A stretch of 64,000 nt of DNA from Alloalcanivorax gelatiniphagus (GTDB taxonomy: Bacteria > Pseudomonadota > Gammaproteobacteria > Pseudomonadales > Alcanivoracaceae), in assembly GCF_005938655.1 (NCBI RefSeq), contig NZ_VCQT01000022.1:1-64000 (forward strand), read 5' to 3'. The number at the start of each line of letters is the position of its first letter. Within the stretch, counting starts at the first letter, position 1. Of this stretch, positions 62,891 to 64,000 are shown piece by piece. The notes beneath the pieces are model-generated. The model was not told the DNA's origin, searched no databases, and saw only the letters and a program-made list of their open reading frames with translations. The position numbers were made by a program, and so were the translations under genes.

Positions 62891-63032
62891 GGGAACTCCT
62901 TACTTCACGAATGAGGGCACACAGGATACAGCCCCCTTCGCCTTATCGCCGTTTTTTCCACCCCAAAACCGCCCTCTAAGCCCCAAATTTCCCCCAAAAA
63001 ACAGCCCTAAACCCAATAAAAACAACCCCTTA

Positions 63033-63049
63033 CCGGGGTCCGACCCCGG
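63033..63049 (-). terminator. Hairpin downstream of uvrB
   Basis: A perfect CCGGGGTC/GACCCCGG inverted repeat with a one-base centre. On the minus strand it lies 21 bases past the uvrB stop and is followed by TAAGGGGTTGTTTTTATT, a T-rich tract. Confidence 0.5.
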
Positions 63050-63069
63050 CAACGCCCCGGCAACGGCCG

Positions 63070-64000
63070 CTAGCGCATGAAGCCTTCTTCGCGGAGTTGG
63101 TGGATTTTGTCGCGGACGGCGGCGGCCTGTTCGAACTCCAGGTTCTTGGCGTGCTCCATCATTTCCGCTTCCAGCTTTTCGATGTCCTTGGCCACTTCCG
63201 CCGGGGAGCGGGCCACGTATTTGCCTTTGTCCTCCGCCACCTTGCGGTTGCGTTTGCGGTCCGGCTGGCCGGCGCCGGTGGTGTAGGCGTCGTCCATGAT
63301 GTCGCGGACCATTTTCTTGAGCCCCTGGGGGGTGATGCCCTGTTCCTTGTTGTGGGCGATCTGCTTGTTCCGGCGGCGCTCGGTTTCGTCCATGGCGCGG
63401 CGCATGGAGCCGGTGATTTCGTCCGCGTAGAGGATGGCGCGGCCATTGAGGTTGCGCGCCGCCCGACCGATGGTCTGGATCAGCGAGCGCTCGGCGCGCA
63501 GGAAGCCTTCCTTGTCGGCGTCCAGGATCGCCACCAGGGCCACCTCCGGCATGTCCAGGCCCTCGCGGAGCAGGTTGATGCCCACCAGCACGTCGAACTT
63601 GCCCAGGCGCAGGTCGCGGATGATTTCCACCCGCTCCACGGTGTCGATGTCGGAGTGCAGGTAGCGCACCTTGACGCCGTGCTCGTTGAGGTACTCGGTG
63701 AGGTCCTCGGCCATGCGCTTGGTGAGCGTGGTGACCAGCACCCGCTCGCCCTTCTGCACCGACTCGCGCACCTCGCCGAGCAGGTCGTCCACCTGGCTGC
63801 CCGCCGGGCGCACCTCGATGGCCGGGTCCACCAGGCCGGTGGGCCGCACCACCTGCTCCACCACCTGACCGGCGAATTTCTGTTCATAGGGGCCCGGGGT
63901 GGCGGAGACGAACACCATCTGCGGCGCCAGCCGTTCCCACTCCTCGAATTTGAGCGGCCGGTTGTCCAGGGCCGAGGGCAGCCGGAAGCCGAACTCCACC
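63070..64000 (-). CDS. uvrB: Excinuclease ABC subunit B, C-terminal part (truncated by the window edge)
   Basis: The last 310 residues. [17 protein letters not shown] and [24 protein letters not shown] are helicase motifs V-VI. The final [24 protein letters not shown] is the UVR domain that binds UvrC. It acts in nucleotide excision repair. The upstream portion lies outside this window. Confidence 0.95.
   Translation of the reverse strand, partial: VEFGFRLPSALDNRPLKFEEWERLAPQMVFVSATPGPYEQKFAGQVVEQVVRPTGLVDPAIEVRPAGSQVDDLLGEVRESVQKGERVLVTTLTKRMAEDLTEYLNEHGVKVRYLHSDIDTVERVEIIRDLRLGKFDVLVGINLLREGLDMPEVALVAILDADKEGFLRAERSLIQTIGRAARNLNGRAILYADEITGSMRRAMDETERRRNKQIAHNKEQGITPQGLKKMVRDIMDDAYTTGAGQPDRKRNRKVAEDKGKYVARSPAEVAKDIEKLEAEMMEHAKNLEFEQAAAVRDKIHQLREEGFMR

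Overview
The window is from a high-GC marine-type gammaproteobacterium. The FtnA-type ferritin, RfaH with an ops site, a P. aeruginosa-like Wbp gene set and REP elements of the GTAGGAGCGGCTTCAGCCGC type all point to the Pseudomonas/Oceanospirillales side of the class. An Alcanivorax-like genome is my best guess, but this is inference and not proven here. Most of the window is one very large surface-polysaccharide locus, transcribed almost entirely leftwards (minus strand), plus an unusual mosaic of defence/toxin-antitoxin cassettes embedded in it.

Layout. 1-1427 is the 5' part of a KAP-type P-loop NTPase. 1.5-9.6 kb holds a ParE-type TA pair, ferritin FtnA, two tandem paralogous small genes, a WecA-like initiating glycosyl-phosphate transferase, an O-antigen ligase, an AbiEii-like gene with a damaged active site, a beta-CASP metallo-beta-lactamase RNase-like protein and a VanZ-like protein. 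9.8-29.7 kb is a cassette mosaic. Gene modules (Rpn remnants, a HicA-like TA pair present twice, Wzx flippase plus HprK-like/GT/WbpB-GT-WbpE-WbpD, a GNAT TA pair, an AbiE pair, an ImmA/IrrE-like two-gene cassette, an OafA-type acyltransferase) are separated by truncated copies of the 3' part of one glycosyltransferase gene. 29.7-44.7 kb is visibly AT-rich and carries a sulfotransferase (the only plus-strand gene there), glycosyltransferases, an EpsG-type polymerase, an asparagine-synthase-like amidotransferase, a UbiA-like/HAD pair, a pyruvyltransferase, a GT29-like protein and an ABC flippase. 44.7-53.9 kb is the conserved export/precursor block: WbpP, WbpO/TviB, Wzc, Wzb, Wza, Wzi, Ugd. An ops element lies directly upstream of ugd and RfaH is encoded next to it. 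55-64 kb is flank: a TPR-GT41 protein, APS kinase, a four-helix-bundle gene with odd flanks, an SLC13 permease, DUF1330, YigZ, quinone oxidoreductase and the end of uvrB.

How it works together (inference from families). WecA primes undecaprenyl phosphate with GlcNAc-P. WbpP, WbpO/TviB, Ugd and WbpB/E/D supply acidic amino sugars. Glycosyltransferases assemble a repeat unit decorated by sulfate, pyruvate, acetyl and possibly amide groups. Wzx or the ABC flippase exports it, EpsG/Wzy polymerises it, and Wza-Wzb-Wzc-Wzi export and assemble it. RfaH recruited at ops would keep RNA polymerase processive over the >20 kb operon. SLC13 permease plus CysC could supply PAPS for the sulfotransferase.

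The most striking signal is the array of glycosyltransferase 3'-end fragments that punctuate the cassette region, together with a conserved ~100-170 bp boundary repeat found four times and a duplicated TA block in which one copy has lost its toxin.
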